From Bacillus litorisediminis (GTDB lineage Bacteria; Bacillota; Bacilli; Bacillales; JC228): 60,949 nucleotides of DNA. Below, piece by piece: positions 1-8,328 of this stretch. A program made the position numbers and the translations under genes. How positions within the stretch are numbered: position 1 is the stretch's first letter; each line of letters opens with the position of its first letter. The notes under the pieces were generated by a model. It searched no databases. It saw nothing but the letters and a program-made list of their open reading frames with translations, and was not told the DNA's origin. The stretch covers positions 1 through 60,949 of the forward strand of contig NZ_JAKZKT010000027.1 of assembly GCF_022808645.1 (NCBI RefSeq). Direction: 5' to 3'.

Positions 1-252
1 TCGTTCCGCTATTTGGATGAAAAACCGTACATCAAGGACCGAAGCGGATCCTCGTTCCGTTAAAACTGCAAAATCAATCAAAAATGCAGGTTAAAAAGGC
101 AAATAGCGGAACCAGGAACCGAAACTATCCTCCAAACGAGGATTTTATCTTGAATAACGGAATGAGGATTCATTATGTGAGGAAGGCGGATCCTCGTTCC
201 GCTATTTGGATGAAAAACCGTACATCAAGGACCGAAGCGGATCCTCGTTCCG
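1..252. repeat. Degenerate repeat cluster with a 59-bp exact direct repeat
   Basis: A 59-bp segment at 1-59 recurs identically at 194-252. Both copies begin and end with TCGTTCCG, and the shorter motif CGGATCCTCGTTCCG sits at their edges. Between them are inverted, degenerate versions of the same motif, for example AAATAGCGGAACCAGGAACCG-like sequence at 100-120 and a similar stretch near 158-174. The open frame 84-269 that crosses the cluster has no good ribosome binding site and is made of repeat sequence, so I do not treat it as a gene. The left edge of the window cuts the cluster, so its full size is unknown. Confidence 0.75.
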
Positions 253-329
253 ACCACCATAAAAATTAATCCTCTTTTTAGTAAAAAACAAGAGTTTTTT
301 TGCGAGAGATCTACCTTCGCCACCCGTAT

Positions 330-409
330 TTACAGTATAAACCCACGAAAGCATTCGGAAAGTTATATACAAGACACGCGGCGAATTAAAAGAGCGGATT
401 GCTCCATAA
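330..409 (+). pseudogene. 3' remnant of a CD3324-family (Mor-like HTH) gene
   Basis: Read in frame to the stop at 407-409, the sequence from about 350 gives SIRKVIYKTRGELKERIAP. This closely matches the C-terminus of the intact gene at 7941-8234 (SIRKIIYKTRGECNERRAP). Upstream, 332-340 still encodes a Gln-Tyr-Lys resembling Gln-Lys-Tyr of the intact gene, but two bases are missing before position 346 and the frame breaks. Nothing further upstream resembles the N-terminal half. The hairpin that follows also resembles the terminator after the intact gene, so the tail and its terminator appear to be one duplicated or inherited unit. Confidence 0.7.
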
Positions 410-410
410 T

Positions 411-462
411 AAAAAGAAGTAATCGTCCCCTACTAACCTAGTGTGGATGATTACTTCTTTTT
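411..462. terminator. Bidirectional intrinsic terminator
   Basis: AAAAAGAAGTAATC (411-424) pairs with GATTACTTCTTTTT (448-461) across a 23-base loop, with A and T tracts on the two sides. It serves the remnant gene on the plus strand and the VOC gene (484-927) on the minus strand. It has the same overall form as the hairpin at 8236-8285. Confidence 0.75.
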
Positions 463-483
463 CTACATTAACTGGAACTAGTT

Positions 484-927
484 TTAAAAATCATGCATGG
501 TAACACAAAGCTGTATAACGATTCCAAACGGATCTCGTACAATTCCATATACAGGACTAAACACATTTGCTTTGAATGGGACCAAAACTGTAACCTTTTC
601 ATGTTGGATAAGAGAATCATACAGCTCACCAATCACTTTTTTATCTTTCGATTGAATGCACAATGAAAAGCTGTTCCCTAATTGCCAAGGTCGCGAATGG
701 TCCATTCCTTCTTCTGCAATCATGACTTTATTCTCACCTATTTCCAAGACAGAATGGGTAAAATATTCTTCTTGTCCTTCTTTATAATGGAAGTTAGGAT
801 CCATTTCCTTCATTTCTTTATAAGTTTTCTTAAAGAGTACGTTAGCACCTAAATATTTTTCATAAAAACCAATAGCCTCACTGCCTTCCCCATTCAAAGA
901 TAAAAATGGGATCACTTCAAAACTCAT
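484..927 (-). CDS. VOC (glyoxalase/PhnB-like) family protein
   Basis: A single-domain vicinal-oxygen-chelate protein of 147 residues starting MSFEVIPFLSLNGEG. It has the PhnB-like opening (a beta strand, then GSEAIGFYEKYLGANV) and the C-terminal stretch DPFGIVIQLC expected of the family. The longer frame reaches 987, but AGGAGG at 935-940 sits at normal distance before the ATG at 925-927, which fixes the start. Family members include metal-dependent lyases, dioxygenases and resistance proteins, and the substrate cannot be read from sequence. It is divergent from the WYL regulator at 1015, with 87 bp between them, so that regulator may control it. Confidence 0.85.
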   Translation of the reverse strand: MSFEVIPFLSLNGEGSEAIGFYEKYLGANVLFKKTYKEMKEMDPNFHYKEGQEEYFTHSVLEIGENKVMIAEEGMDHSRPWQLGNSFSLCIQSKDKKVIGELYDSLIQHEKVTVLVPFKANVFSPVYGIVRDPFGIVIQLCVTMHDF

Positions 928-1014
928 GTTGTTGCCTCCTTTATCATTATTGATTACACTTTTAAGTATAGTGACTAAAGGTGACAAAAAGAGGCACCAT
1001 TAAGGGGTATTTTT

Positions 1015-1953
1015 ATGAAAAAATCGGAACGTCTGAATCAAATGCTCCGCTTCATCAATCAAAAACAACACTTTACCCTCCAAGATTTAATGCAGGAATT
1101 TCAAATCTCAAAAAGAACGGCATTAAGAGACATCGCTTCATTAGAGGAATTGGGGGCGCCCCTTTATACAGAATATGGCCGATACGGAGGTTATCGTCTG
1201 CTTAATCAGATGCAACTGCCTCCCATTTCATTTACTAGTCAGGAAATTTACGCCCTTTATTTTGCCTTGCAAGCACTTCACAGCTTTTCAACTTTACCCT
1301 TTCAAATTTTTTTTCGTTCCATTCATGAAAAATTTATTAACGCTTTATCGGATAATCAAAGACAGGAAATAGAGAGAATGCAAAATAGAGTATCCTTTCG
1401 ACATACTGAACAAATCAAAGATAGTACCCATTTAGAAATTTTATTATTGGCGGCTGTTCAAAATATCGTATTAAAAATAACGTATCAACATACTCACAAG
1501 AAGAGCACACGTCACATTCATCCCATCGCTATTTATGCCATGAAAGGATATTGGTATTGCCAGGCTTACGATATGGATAAAAAAGTGTACCGTGTTTTCC
1601 GTTGTGACCGGATGACATCAGTTGAAAGAACGGAAATTCAACCATTAAAGGAGCTAAAGGACATTACTATACAAAATGCTCATTCACTTTGGAAGCCATC
1701 TGAAAAAGCGGTTCCATTTAAATGTCTTATGAGTCAAACAGGGATTGAGCGATTTCAACAGGAACATTATCCATCAATGAAGTTAGTCCGAGAGATGGAA
1801 AATACGTATATGGTTGGGACATATGAGCCAGATGAACTGAATTTTATGATTAAATATCTTGCTAGCTATGGAAAATCAATAAAAATAATAGAGCCAATCA
1901 TTTTAAAACAATACTTAAGACAGTTCTATAGAGATCTACTTGATCATATTTAA
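1015..1953 (+). CDS. YafY-type HTH/WYL-domain transcriptional regulator
   Basis: 312 residues. Residues 1-60 form a DeoR/HTH_11-like winged helix (FTLQDLMQEFQISKRTALRDIASLE). The middle part, about residues 140-220, has the WYL-domain pattern (ILKITYQHTHKKSTRHIHPIA, then YWYCQAYD and FRCDRM). The C-terminal 80 residues match the WCX extension seen in this family. WYL proteins are ligand-responsive DNA-binding regulators; which ligand this one senses is not visible. The gene starts 87 bp from the divergent VOC gene, the arrangement usual for a regulator and its target. Confidence 0.88.
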   Translation: MKKSERLNQMLRFINQKQHFTLQDLMQEFQISKRTALRDIASLEELGAPLYTEYGRYGGYRLLNQMQLPPISFTSQEIYALYFALQALHSFSTLPFQIFFRSIHEKFINALSDNQRQEIERMQNRVSFRHTEQIKDSTHLEILLLAAVQNIVLKITYQHTHKKSTRHIHPIAIYAMKGYWYCQAYDMDKKVYRVFRCDRMTSVERTEIQPLKELKDITIQNAHSLWKPSEKAVPFKCLMSQTGIERFQQEHYPSMKLVREMENTYMVGTYEPDELNFMIKYLASYGKSIKIIEPIILKQYLRQFYRDLLDHI

Positions 1954-2002
1954 AGAGCTAAATATCAAAGGGTATCTGAGTATATTAGACCAGATCTATA
2001 CA

Positions 2003-2044
2003 AAAAACACTGACAATCTATTAGTATCTAGATCATCAGTGCTT
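2003..2044 (-). terminator. Terminator after mtlD
   Basis: On the minus strand AGCACTGA pairs with TCAGTGTT across a long, partly self-complementary loop and is followed by a T run (RNA U tract). It lies 23 bp past the mtlD stop codon. Confidence 0.6.
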
Positions 2045-2066
2045 TCACCATGCGGATTTAATGAAT

Positions 2067-3206
2067 TTATTTAATTTGCTCCAAAACTAGTGATCTGAGA
2101 GGATGCTCATGTGTAAGGCCGCAAACTTCTTCTAGCGTCCCCTCATATCCCTTTTCTTTCACTTTCTCTTGCAATTTGACAGCTTCCTCATCTTGAGAAA
2201 AATCGTATTGAAGAGCAGCTGCGATCCCTTTCGCTAAGTGTACAGGCTGTCCTTCTAGGTATTCATAATATTGTACAGCTGGCCCCACCAAACGGTCATT
2301 TGGTCCAAGCTTACGAATAGGACCTCTTGCTACTCGAGGTATTTCATCGTTTATATAAGGATTCGTAAACCTCGCAATAATTTTTTTCACATATTTCATA
2401 TGTTCATCATAATCAAAGCTATATTTTTTCACCAAAACAGAACCTGATTCCTTTAGAGCTTCTTGAACTGTTTGTGTTACCTCTGAATCCTCCATTGCAT
2501 CCTTGATTGTCTTTAAACCTGCTTGAAATCCTAAATAAGCTGCAACAGCGTGGCCTGTGTTAACAGTAAACAGCTTTCTTTCAATATAAGGTTTTAAGTC
2601 ATTCACAAAGGTTACGCCTTCAATATCGGGAATTTCCCCCACCATCTGGGACTGGTCGACAACCCATTCATAAAACGGTTCAACAGATACCATTAATTTG
2701 TCTTCATTACTTTGATTAGGAACGATCCGATCTACTGCCGCATTTGGAAAAGCAAAATATTGATCGAACTGTTGCTTTTCAGCTTCAGACAATTTTTCAT
2801 ATACTTTTTCCTTAAGAAAAGCACTGCCCCCAATCATGTTTTCACAGGCAATCACATTAAGAGGCTTGTCCGTTTGTTCTAGCCTTTTTCTTAAACCATA
2901 TGCAATAAGCTCTGAAATAATCGCCAGTACATTAGGACCCACTGCTGTGGTCACAATGTCAGCAGCTGCTATGGCATCCAGCACAGCCTCTGGATTCTGT
3001 ATGCTATTAATCGCTTTTACATTTTTAACGATTGTTTCTTGACTTTTTTCATCAGCTAGCACAACACGGTATTCTTGTTTTTCATTAATTAAATTTACAA
3101 TCTCTGCATTTACGTCTACAAAGCACACCTGGTAGCCTGCATTGGATAAAAGACTTCCAATAAATCCTCTGCCGATGTTCCCTGCTCCAAAATGAACTGC
3201 AAGCAT
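2067..3206 (-). CDS. mtlD: Mannitol-1-phosphate 5-dehydrogenase
   Basis: 379 residues, full length for MtlD, which oxidises mannitol 1-phosphate to fructose 6-phosphate with NAD. The N-terminus carries the Rossmann motif GAGNIGRG (residues 7-14). The catalytic Lys-x3-Asn-x2-His pattern is visible as KLFTVNTGHA near residue 215. The ATG follows the mtlF stop directly, with a GAGGTG ribosome binding site inside mtlF, so the two are translated together. It is the last gene of the mtlR-mtlF-mtlD transcript. Confidence 0.97.
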   Translation of the reverse strand: MLAVHFGAGNIGRGFIGSLLSNAGYQVCFVDVNAEIVNLINEKQEYRVVLADEKSQETIVKNVKAINSIQNPEAVLDAIAAADIVTTAVGPNVLAIISELIAYGLRKRLEQTDKPLNVIACENMIGGSAFLKEKVYEKLSEAEKQQFDQYFAFPNAAVDRIVPNQSNEDKLMVSVEPFYEWVVDQSQMVGEIPDIEGVTFVNDLKPYIERKLFTVNTGHAVAAYLGFQAGLKTIKDAMEDSEVTQTVQEALKESGSVLVKKYSFDYDEHMKYVKKIIARFTNPYINDEIPRVARGPIRKLGPNDRLVGPAVQYYEYLEGQPVHLAKGIAAALQYDFSQDEEAVKLQEKVKEKGYEGTLEEVCGLTHEHPLRSLVLEQIK

Positions 3207-3644
3207 TTAATTCACCTCATTGAATAGGCTTAAAATTTCGTCAGCTGTCTTTGCTTCGACTATTTTTTCAATATTTTCTTCCTCCGAACAAACAATCGCG
3301 ATTTTTGATAAAATCTCTAAGTGTTCTCCGTCTTTACCGGCAATTCCGATTAACACTTTCACAATATTACCGCCGCCGAAATCGACCCCGTCCGGAACCT
3401 GAATCAGGGATATCCCTGAAGACTTCACTGATTTTTTCGCATCCTCCGTACCGTGAGGAATTGCCACAAAATTCCCCATATAGGTTGAAGTTAATTCTTC
3501 TCTTTCCATCATTTTTTCGATGTATTCTGGTTCTACGTACCCTTGATTTACTAAGATTTGACCTGTACTTCTGATTGCTTCTTCTTTATTCGAAAAGCTT
3601 GCATTAAGGATGATATTTTCTTTCGTAAAGATTGGGTTTGTCAT
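3207..3644 (-). CDS. mtlF: PTS mannitol-specific EIIA component
   Basis: 145 residues forming one EIIA domain of the fructose/mannitol family. The phosphoryl-accepting His is H64 in NFVAIPHGTEDAK. It receives phosphate from HPr and passes it to the EIIB domain of MtlA; it also phosphorylates MtlR in related systems. MtlA here ends after EIIB, so this separate protein supplies the missing EIIA. It lies 14 bp after mtlR and directly before mtlD. Confidence 0.96.
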   Translation of the reverse strand: MTNPIFTKENIILNASFSNKEEAIRSTGQILVNQGYVEPEYIEKMMEREELTSTYMGNFVAIPHGTEDAKKSVKSSGISLIQVPDGVDFGGGNIVKVLIGIAGKDGEHLEILSKIAIVCSEEENIEKIVEAKTADEILSLFNEVN

Positions 3645-3658
3645 ACCTGCGCACTCCT

Positions 3659-5758
3659 TTATTTTACTTTTTCTTGATAAATTGCTTTTAGTTCTGCTCC
3701 TAAAAAATCAGCCAGTTCTTCATCTTGACCTGACTGAAACATCTGGATTGATTGTTCATCCCTAATAATAAGGGAACTAATCGAACTTAATATTTCTAAT
3801 GTTTCTTCATTTGCTTCTTTGGGTGAAAGCAAAAGAAGCATCGTATTCATTAGTATTTGAGTTCCATCCATCGATTTTACCGATATAGGATGTTTGAGCC
3901 TGCACATGGTAAAGCACGGTACTTGAACGTATTCACTTTTCGTATGATACAAAGCTAAGGACGTTCCCGGAATCCCTAGTCCACCTATATGTTCCCGTCT
4001 TAAAAGATCTTCAATAACCTTGTTGATATCATATACCGCATTTTGTTTATAAAGAGAGTGACATACTTCATTTAATGCACTTTCAACAGACACAGCCTCC
4101 GCATGATAAACAGCAAAATTGCTCAAAATCTCATATATAGCCATTGAATAGTTTCTTGTCTTTTGTAATTGTTCCAGAAAATAACCGCGGTCAACGGGGT
4201 GCAAGTCAGCTCTAGCGTTTTTCTTCAAGTTAGAGAAGGGGCGTTTTGTAAGTAACAGCCTTTTAATTTTATTGATCTCTTCCTCGGATAAAAGCGGACT
4301 TACGACCAAATAATCCTCTTTTAAATCTTTTAAGGGAACCGTTGAAACGATTGCATCAAAATCCTTCACATTAATCTTTTCTAAATCAAACAAAGAGGCA
4401 TTTACTGTCTTAAGCCCCTGTATTTCTTGCTTTAACTTAGTTGAAAGGATTTTCGAAGTCCCAATCCCGCTTGAGCACACAACCAATATGTTATGTTGGG
4501 TATCTTGCTCTTTATTTAATAAAGCTGAAGCAAAATGCATCACTAAATAACCAATTTCCTCTTTAGGCACTTCTAAATCCGGAAAAATTACTTTTACTGC
4601 CTTTTCCAGGATTAAAAACATTTCCTGATACTCCTGCTCAATTCTAGGAAGTAGAGGATTTGATATACCCATGTTCTGTTTTATCCGATATAAGGCTGGC
4701 CTCAAATGGGCAACCAATCCTTGAAATAAGGATATATTTCTCGTTAAATCAAAACCAATTTCTTCACTAACAAATTGAATCAGTTTTTGTGCGGAATATC
4801 CGACTTGGATACTCAATTCCTCAAATAATTCATCGTGATCGGTGCGTAGCTTTGCCCCCAATAAATGCATTGTGATATAGCCTATTTCCCCTGGAGAGAT
4901 ATGAATTCGAAAGACCTCCTCAAGATTGGCCACAATCTTTTTGGCAACCTTGAATTCCTTTGTATCTTTCAGACCTTCAAGGAAATCTTGGTCAAAATGA
5001 ATTTCTTCCCCGTGCTGTATTCGTTCGATAGCTAAGGCTAAATGAACGACGAGCCCAATATAAGAGCTGTCTGCAAGTGAATAAGGAAGATCATCTTTAA
5101 TATTTTCTATTTGTTTTTCAATAATCAGAAGCTTCTTTTTGTCGACTAGCCCAAGCAGTCGATCTGTAATCGTATCCTCTGTTTGGGCGGACTTTTTTTG
5201 GATGGTCTCTTTTAAAATAGAAAGAAGCTCAGATTCCTCTATATGTTCCATAATCAGCTTGCTCATCGCTTTCCGCTTAGCTGATTCTTTCCCTATTATC
5301 TCTACACCATATCCTCGTTTTCTTAATAAACTTAGCCCAAATGGCTCAACTTGCTCTTCAATTTTATTTAAGTCATGACTAATCGTTGCAATTGTCACGT
5401 TAAGTTCATTAGCTAATGCCAGCAGCTTCACAGGCTCGTTTGCATCTAATAATGCGGACAAGACAAAGGTTTGTCTCTCTTCTGGTGTATATTCATGATG
5501 AGATAAATGAAATAGGAAAAGCCGTAATTTTTCTCGATCCTCCTGATTTCCTGTAATCTGAATACCGATTCCAGATTTCTTATTAAGCTCTAGTCCATTC
5601 TCTTGCAGAATTTCCTCTACCCCTTTTAAATCGCGATGAACAGTACGAGGGCTAACTGCTAGTTCATTTGCCAAATCCTTAACGGTCATTTCTTCGTGAT
5701 GATTCAATAAAAGCTCCAATATCTTTCGCTCTCTCGCAGAGATATACATCGAATCCAC
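3659..5758 (-). CDS. mtlR: Mannitol operon transcriptional activator MtlR
   Basis: 699 residues in the order HTH (about 1-60, SPRTVHRDL), a second helical DNA-binding part, PRD1 (His239 and His298), PRD2 (His351 and His408), EIIB-like domain with Cys428 in VVCSSGIGTSKIL, and a C-terminal EIIA-like domain with His605 in ALYHTKSEY. In studied MtlR proteins HPr phosphorylates PRD2 to activate, while EIIA/EIIB phosphorylation inhibits, so activity follows mannitol uptake and catabolite status. All the expected residues are present. It has its own promoter downstream of the mtlA terminator and heads an mtlR-mtlF-mtlD unit, the order known from Geobacillus. Confidence 0.96.
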   Translation of the reverse strand: MDSMYISARERKILELLLNHHEEMTVKDLANELAVSPRTVHRDLKGVEEILQENGLELNKKSGIGIQITGNQEDREKLRLFLFHLSHHEYTPEERQTFVLSALLDANEPVKLLALANELNVTIATISHDLNKIEEQVEPFGLSLLRKRGYGVEIIGKESAKRKAMSKLIMEHIEESELLSILKETIQKKSAQTEDTITDRLLGLVDKKKLLIIEKQIENIKDDLPYSLADSSYIGLVVHLALAIERIQHGEEIHFDQDFLEGLKDTKEFKVAKKIVANLEEVFRIHISPGEIGYITMHLLGAKLRTDHDELFEELSIQVGYSAQKLIQFVSEEIGFDLTRNISLFQGLVAHLRPALYRIKQNMGISNPLLPRIEQEYQEMFLILEKAVKVIFPDLEVPKEEIGYLVMHFASALLNKEQDTQHNILVVCSSGIGTSKILSTKLKQEIQGLKTVNASLFDLEKINVKDFDAIVSTVPLKDLKEDYLVVSPLLSEEEINKIKRLLLTKRPFSNLKKNARADLHPVDRGYFLEQLQKTRNYSMAIYEILSNFAVYHAEAVSVESALNEVCHSLYKQNAVYDINKVIEDLLRREHIGGLGIPGTSLALYHTKSEYVQVPCFTMCRLKHPISVKSMDGTQILMNTMLLLLSPKEANEETLEILSSISSLIIRDEQSIQMFQSGQDEELADFLGAELKAIYQEKVK

Positions 5759-5787
5759 TCCACATAATGGCCTATTACAAGAAACTT

Positions 5788-5897
5788 GTTGACAAAATTA
5801 AATTACTTTTTAGTTTTGTCAACCCTATAATAAAACCAGTTTCTCTAAATCACAAGGAAATGTATTTATAATTTCGTCATCTCAATTGTTGCCAAAA
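5788..5897 (-). promoter_or_regulatory. mtlR promoter with MtlR-type operator and start-site palindrome
   Basis: Minus-strand -35 TTGTGA (5850-5855) and -10 TATTAT (5827-5832) are 17 bp apart. Sixteen base pairs upstream of the -35 lies TTTCGTCA-N10-TGCCAAAA (5872-5897), matching the TTG(T/G)CA/TGNCAA pattern of known MtlR boxes. The mtlA promoter has the same box at the same 16-bp distance, which strongly supports the pair. A second symmetric element, GTTGACAAAA (5788-5797) against TTTTGTCAAC (5814-5823), covers the probable transcription start and leader. It could be a repressing MtlR site or an RNA hairpin. Confidence 0.78.
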
Positions 5898-5907
5898 TTA
5901 AAATGAA

Positions 5908-5940
5908 CGAGGCTAACTCCATTATTTAGAGTTAGCCTCG
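5908..5940 (-). terminator. Terminator after mtlA
   Basis: CGAGGCTAACT (5908-5918) pairs perfectly with AGTTAGCCTCG (5930-5940). On the minus strand it is followed by a T-rich tract. It lies 10 bp past the mtlA stop and separates mtlA from mtlR. Confidence 0.85.
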
Positions 5941-5950
5941 CCAGTAAAAA

Positions 5951-7387
5951 TTATTTTAGATTTTCTATCAGTTCATCATACTTCGGACTATTTAAGAAGT
6001 TATCAACAGAAATATGATGAGCTGTTGGTAATTTTTCTTTTGCCCTTGGTGTTAGGTCTTTATGCGTAATCACAATATCGGCATCATCAGGGATATTGCT
6101 GATGGCAGTATTCGTAATATCAATATTTAAACCGGCTTTTTGCGCTTTATTTCTAAGAATAGAAGCTCCCATCGCACTTGAACCCATTCCTGCATCACAA
6201 GCAAAGATAATTTTCTTTACATTTTTAGCATCGAATGTTTTGTTTTCATTTGCTTTTGGTGCTTCAAAGGTTTCAGCTACAGAACTCTTTTTACCCTTCA
6301 TCTCTTGCATTTTAGCTGCAGCGTTAGTTATATCCTCTTCCTCGTCTTGCTTACTTGTTTTTAAAATCAGAGAAGCAATCGCAAAGGAAACAGCTGCAGC
6401 AACAAGAACTCCAAATAGCACCCCTAAGTGGCCTCCGCCTTTTGGAGTCATCGCCATCAATGCAAAGATACTTCCTGGTGATGGAGGTGCCACTAATCCT
6501 ACATTGAATAATGTAAAGGTGAACACACCGCTGACTCCACCTGCGATCGCAGCCAAAATTAATAGCGGCTTCATTAAAATATAAGGGAAGTAAATCTCAT
6601 GAATACCACCGAAGAAGTGGATAATGGCAGCTCCTGGAGATGTTTGTTTCGCTGTGCCTTTTCCAAAAAACATGAAAGCAAGCAAGATACCAAGACCTGG
6701 TCCAGGGTTTGTTTCAAGTAAAAACAGAATAGATTTTCCTGTATCTGATGCTTGCTCCGCACCAAGCGGACTTAAAATTCCATGGTTAATGGCATTGTTT
6801 AGGAATAAAACTTTTGCCGGTTCTATGAAAATATTAGCTAGCGGCAGTAAGCCTGCGTTTACAATGACTTCAACCCCTGCTGCTAGAACCTGGTTCAATC
6901 CTTCAACAACCGGACCAATTGCCCAAAAGGCAATGATCGTTAAAACAGCAGCAAGAATCCCTGCTGAAAAGTTATTCACTAACATCTCAAAGCCTTGTTT
7001 AACCTTCGGCTGAATAAATTGGTCTACCTTTTTGATTAACCAGCCTCCAAGCGGTCCCATTATCATAGCCCCGAGGAACATCGGGATATCGGATCCGACA
7101 ATTACTCCCATTGTTGCGGTAGCCCCAACTACTCCACCGCGGCCTTCATATATCATTTTACCGCCTGTATAACCAATCAATAATGGCAGCAGAAATTTAA
7201 TCATTGGATCAACAAGCTGACCTAATTCTTCATTTGGAAACCATCCAGTAGGAATAAATAATGCCGTTATAAGTCCCCATGCAATAAACGCACCGATATT
7301 TGGCATAATCATGCCGCTCAAATAACTGCCAAAGCGCTGAATCTTTACACGAAAATCAGACTTTGGAGTCTCTGTTACTTTTGACAT
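5951..7387 (-). CDS. mtlA: PTS mannitol-specific EIICB permease
   Basis: 478 residues: a membrane EIIC domain (about 20-345) and a cytoplasmic EIIB domain from about 390 with the phosphorylated Cys397 in IIFACDAGMGSS. The substrate-site motif GGIHEIYFP (260-268) is intact. It imports mannitol and delivers mannitol 1-phosphate inside. There is no EIIA domain; the separate MtlF supplies it, as in Bacillus and Geobacillus. A charged linker rich in Lys and Glu (about 345-388) joins the two domains. It forms a transcript of its own with promoter and terminator, upstream of mtlR. Confidence 0.96.
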   Translation of the reverse strand: MSKVTETPKSDFRVKIQRFGSYLSGMIMPNIGAFIAWGLITALFIPTGWFPNEELGQLVDPMIKFLLPLLIGYTGGKMIYEGRGGVVGATATMGVIVGSDIPMFLGAMIMGPLGGWLIKKVDQFIQPKVKQGFEMLVNNFSAGILAAVLTIIAFWAIGPVVEGLNQVLAAGVEVIVNAGLLPLANIFIEPAKVLFLNNAINHGILSPLGAEQASDTGKSILFLLETNPGPGLGILLAFMFFGKGTAKQTSPGAAIIHFFGGIHEIYFPYILMKPLLILAAIAGGVSGVFTFTLFNVGLVAPPSPGSIFALMAMTPKGGGHLGVLFGVLVAAAVSFAIASLILKTSKQDEEEDITNAAAKMQEMKGKKSSVAETFEAPKANENKTFDAKNVKKIIFACDAGMGSSAMGASILRNKAQKAGLNIDITNTAISNIPDDADIVITHKDLTPRAKEKLPTAHHISVDNFLNSPKYDELIENLK

Positions 7388-7453
7388 ACGTATTGCTCCT
7401 TTCTTTTCAATTGCATAACTATCTAAAGAGGCTGGACACTATCGTACAACTTA

Positions 7454-7524
7454 ATGATAAATCTGATGTAAAACGGTTTCAATTTAAAGAAATGAGCATT
7501 TTGTCACTTGCAATGTTGCCAAAA
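7454..7524 (-). promoter_or_regulatory. mtlA promoter, cre-like site and MtlR operator
   Basis: Minus-strand -35 TTGAAA (7477-7482) and -10 TATCAT (7454-7459) are 17 bp apart. The operator TTTTGTCA-N10-TGCCAAAA (7499-7524) ends 16 bp upstream of the -35, the same geometry as at mtlR. TGAAACCGTTTTAC (7468-7481, minus strand) matches the CcpA cre consensus at 12 of 14 positions and overlaps the -35, which would allow catabolite repression. Confidence 0.75.
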
Positions 7525-7649
7525 TTAAATAAGACTTTAGTCCTGTTTCATTAAAATCAGATGAAATATGAATAAAAGCTAGGTAAAAAATGATTATAAT
7601 TATTTCTTCACTTGTTTACACTGGTGATTCTGTGAGTTAATAAAGGTGT

Positions 7650-7770
7650 CGGACCGACAGAAATTGGCGAAAGGAGGCTGATTGAAGTTGATCACAAAAT
7701 ATGAGGTGATTTCCGCTTAGTCGGAATCTCATGGTATGGGACCGCTGCAAAGCGGTCTCTAATATTTTCT
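7650..7770 (+). other. Leader-like region: tiny ORF followed by an intrinsic hairpin
   Basis: This is the notable part of the gene-free stretch 7388-7940. TGTCGGACCGACA, a perfect palindrome, is followed by AAAGGAGG and a TTG-started frame of 10 codons (7688-7720). Twenty bases later comes a hairpin, GACCGCT-GCAA-AGCGGTC (7740-7757), with a T-rich tail. The layout recalls a translated attenuator leader, and the next gene is the CD3324-family regulator at 7941. I do not recognise it as a known riboswitch class. The tiny ORF may be chance. Confidence 0.35.
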
Positions 7771-7940
7771 GAACATTATGACTTCCCGCAAGTACAAATT
7801 CCACTTATACTATAAATATGTGTTATGCCTACACATTTTTGTAAACTGTACGATCAATTTACGAGCGAAAGGAGAGACATGAAACATGAAACATGCGAAA
7901 TTGTTTTTTCACGTACACCTGAATAAGGAGGACGTAAATT

Positions 7941-8234
7941 TTGCAATACAAAAATGGAAAAGAGGTGTTCCCTCCTAGCTTGCTGAAAGAAGTACAGAAG
8001 CATATTCAAGGCGAACTGATTTATATCCCTAAGCAAAACAATCAGCGAGCGGGATGGGGCGAAGTGAACGGTTCCCGTCGATTACTTGCTCGAAGAAACG
8101 AAGAAATTTATCAATTATACAGTGATGGATGGTCCTTTGAGAAATTAGAGCAAAAGTACAATTTGTCCATCGAAAGCATCCGAAAAATTATATATAAAAC
8201 ACGCGGTGAATGTAACGAGCGGCGTGCCCCATAA
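7941..8234 (+). CDS. CD3324 family protein (Mor-like HTH)
   Basis: 97 residues. The N-terminus MQYKNGKEVFPPSLLKEVQ and the GWGEVNGSR stretch are typical of CD3324-family proteins, which resemble the Mor transcription activator. Residues 52-90 fit a helix-turn-helix (LYSDGWSFEKLEQKYNLSIE). The TTG start is set by AAGGAGG at the right distance. Function in Bacillaceae is not established; a small DNA-binding regulator is the likely role. A decayed copy of its C-terminus lies at 330-409, so the family has been duplicated and lost locally. Confidence 0.8.
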   Translation: MQYKNGKEVFPPSLLKEVQKHIQGELIYIPKQNNQRAGWGEVNGSRRLLARRNEEIYQLYSDGWSFEKLEQKYNLSIESIRKIIYKTRGECNERRAP

Positions 8235-8235
8235 C

Positions 8236-8285
8236 AAAAAGACAGTCGTCCCCACTAATTAAGCGGGGATGATTGCCTCTTTTTA
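8236..8285 (+). terminator. Terminator after the CD3324-family gene
   Basis: The long imperfect stem AAAAGACAGTCGTCCCC against GGGGATGATTGCCTCTTTT is followed by T residues. It lies directly after the stop codon and resembles in sequence the hairpin at 411-462. It may also stop transcripts of the convergent ABC operon. Confidence 0.8.
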
Positions 8286-8328
8286 TAATAAAAACTTTTT
8301 TATAATCGGACTAAAACCTTTATCGTCA

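Noticed and set aside
84-269. 61-codon frame at the left end
   Set aside because: It crosses the degenerate repeats, duplicates its own sequence and has no good ribosome binding site.
7650-7770. Known riboswitch (T-box, yybP-ykoY, preQ1, TPP)
   Set aside because: The conserved core sequences of these classes are not present.
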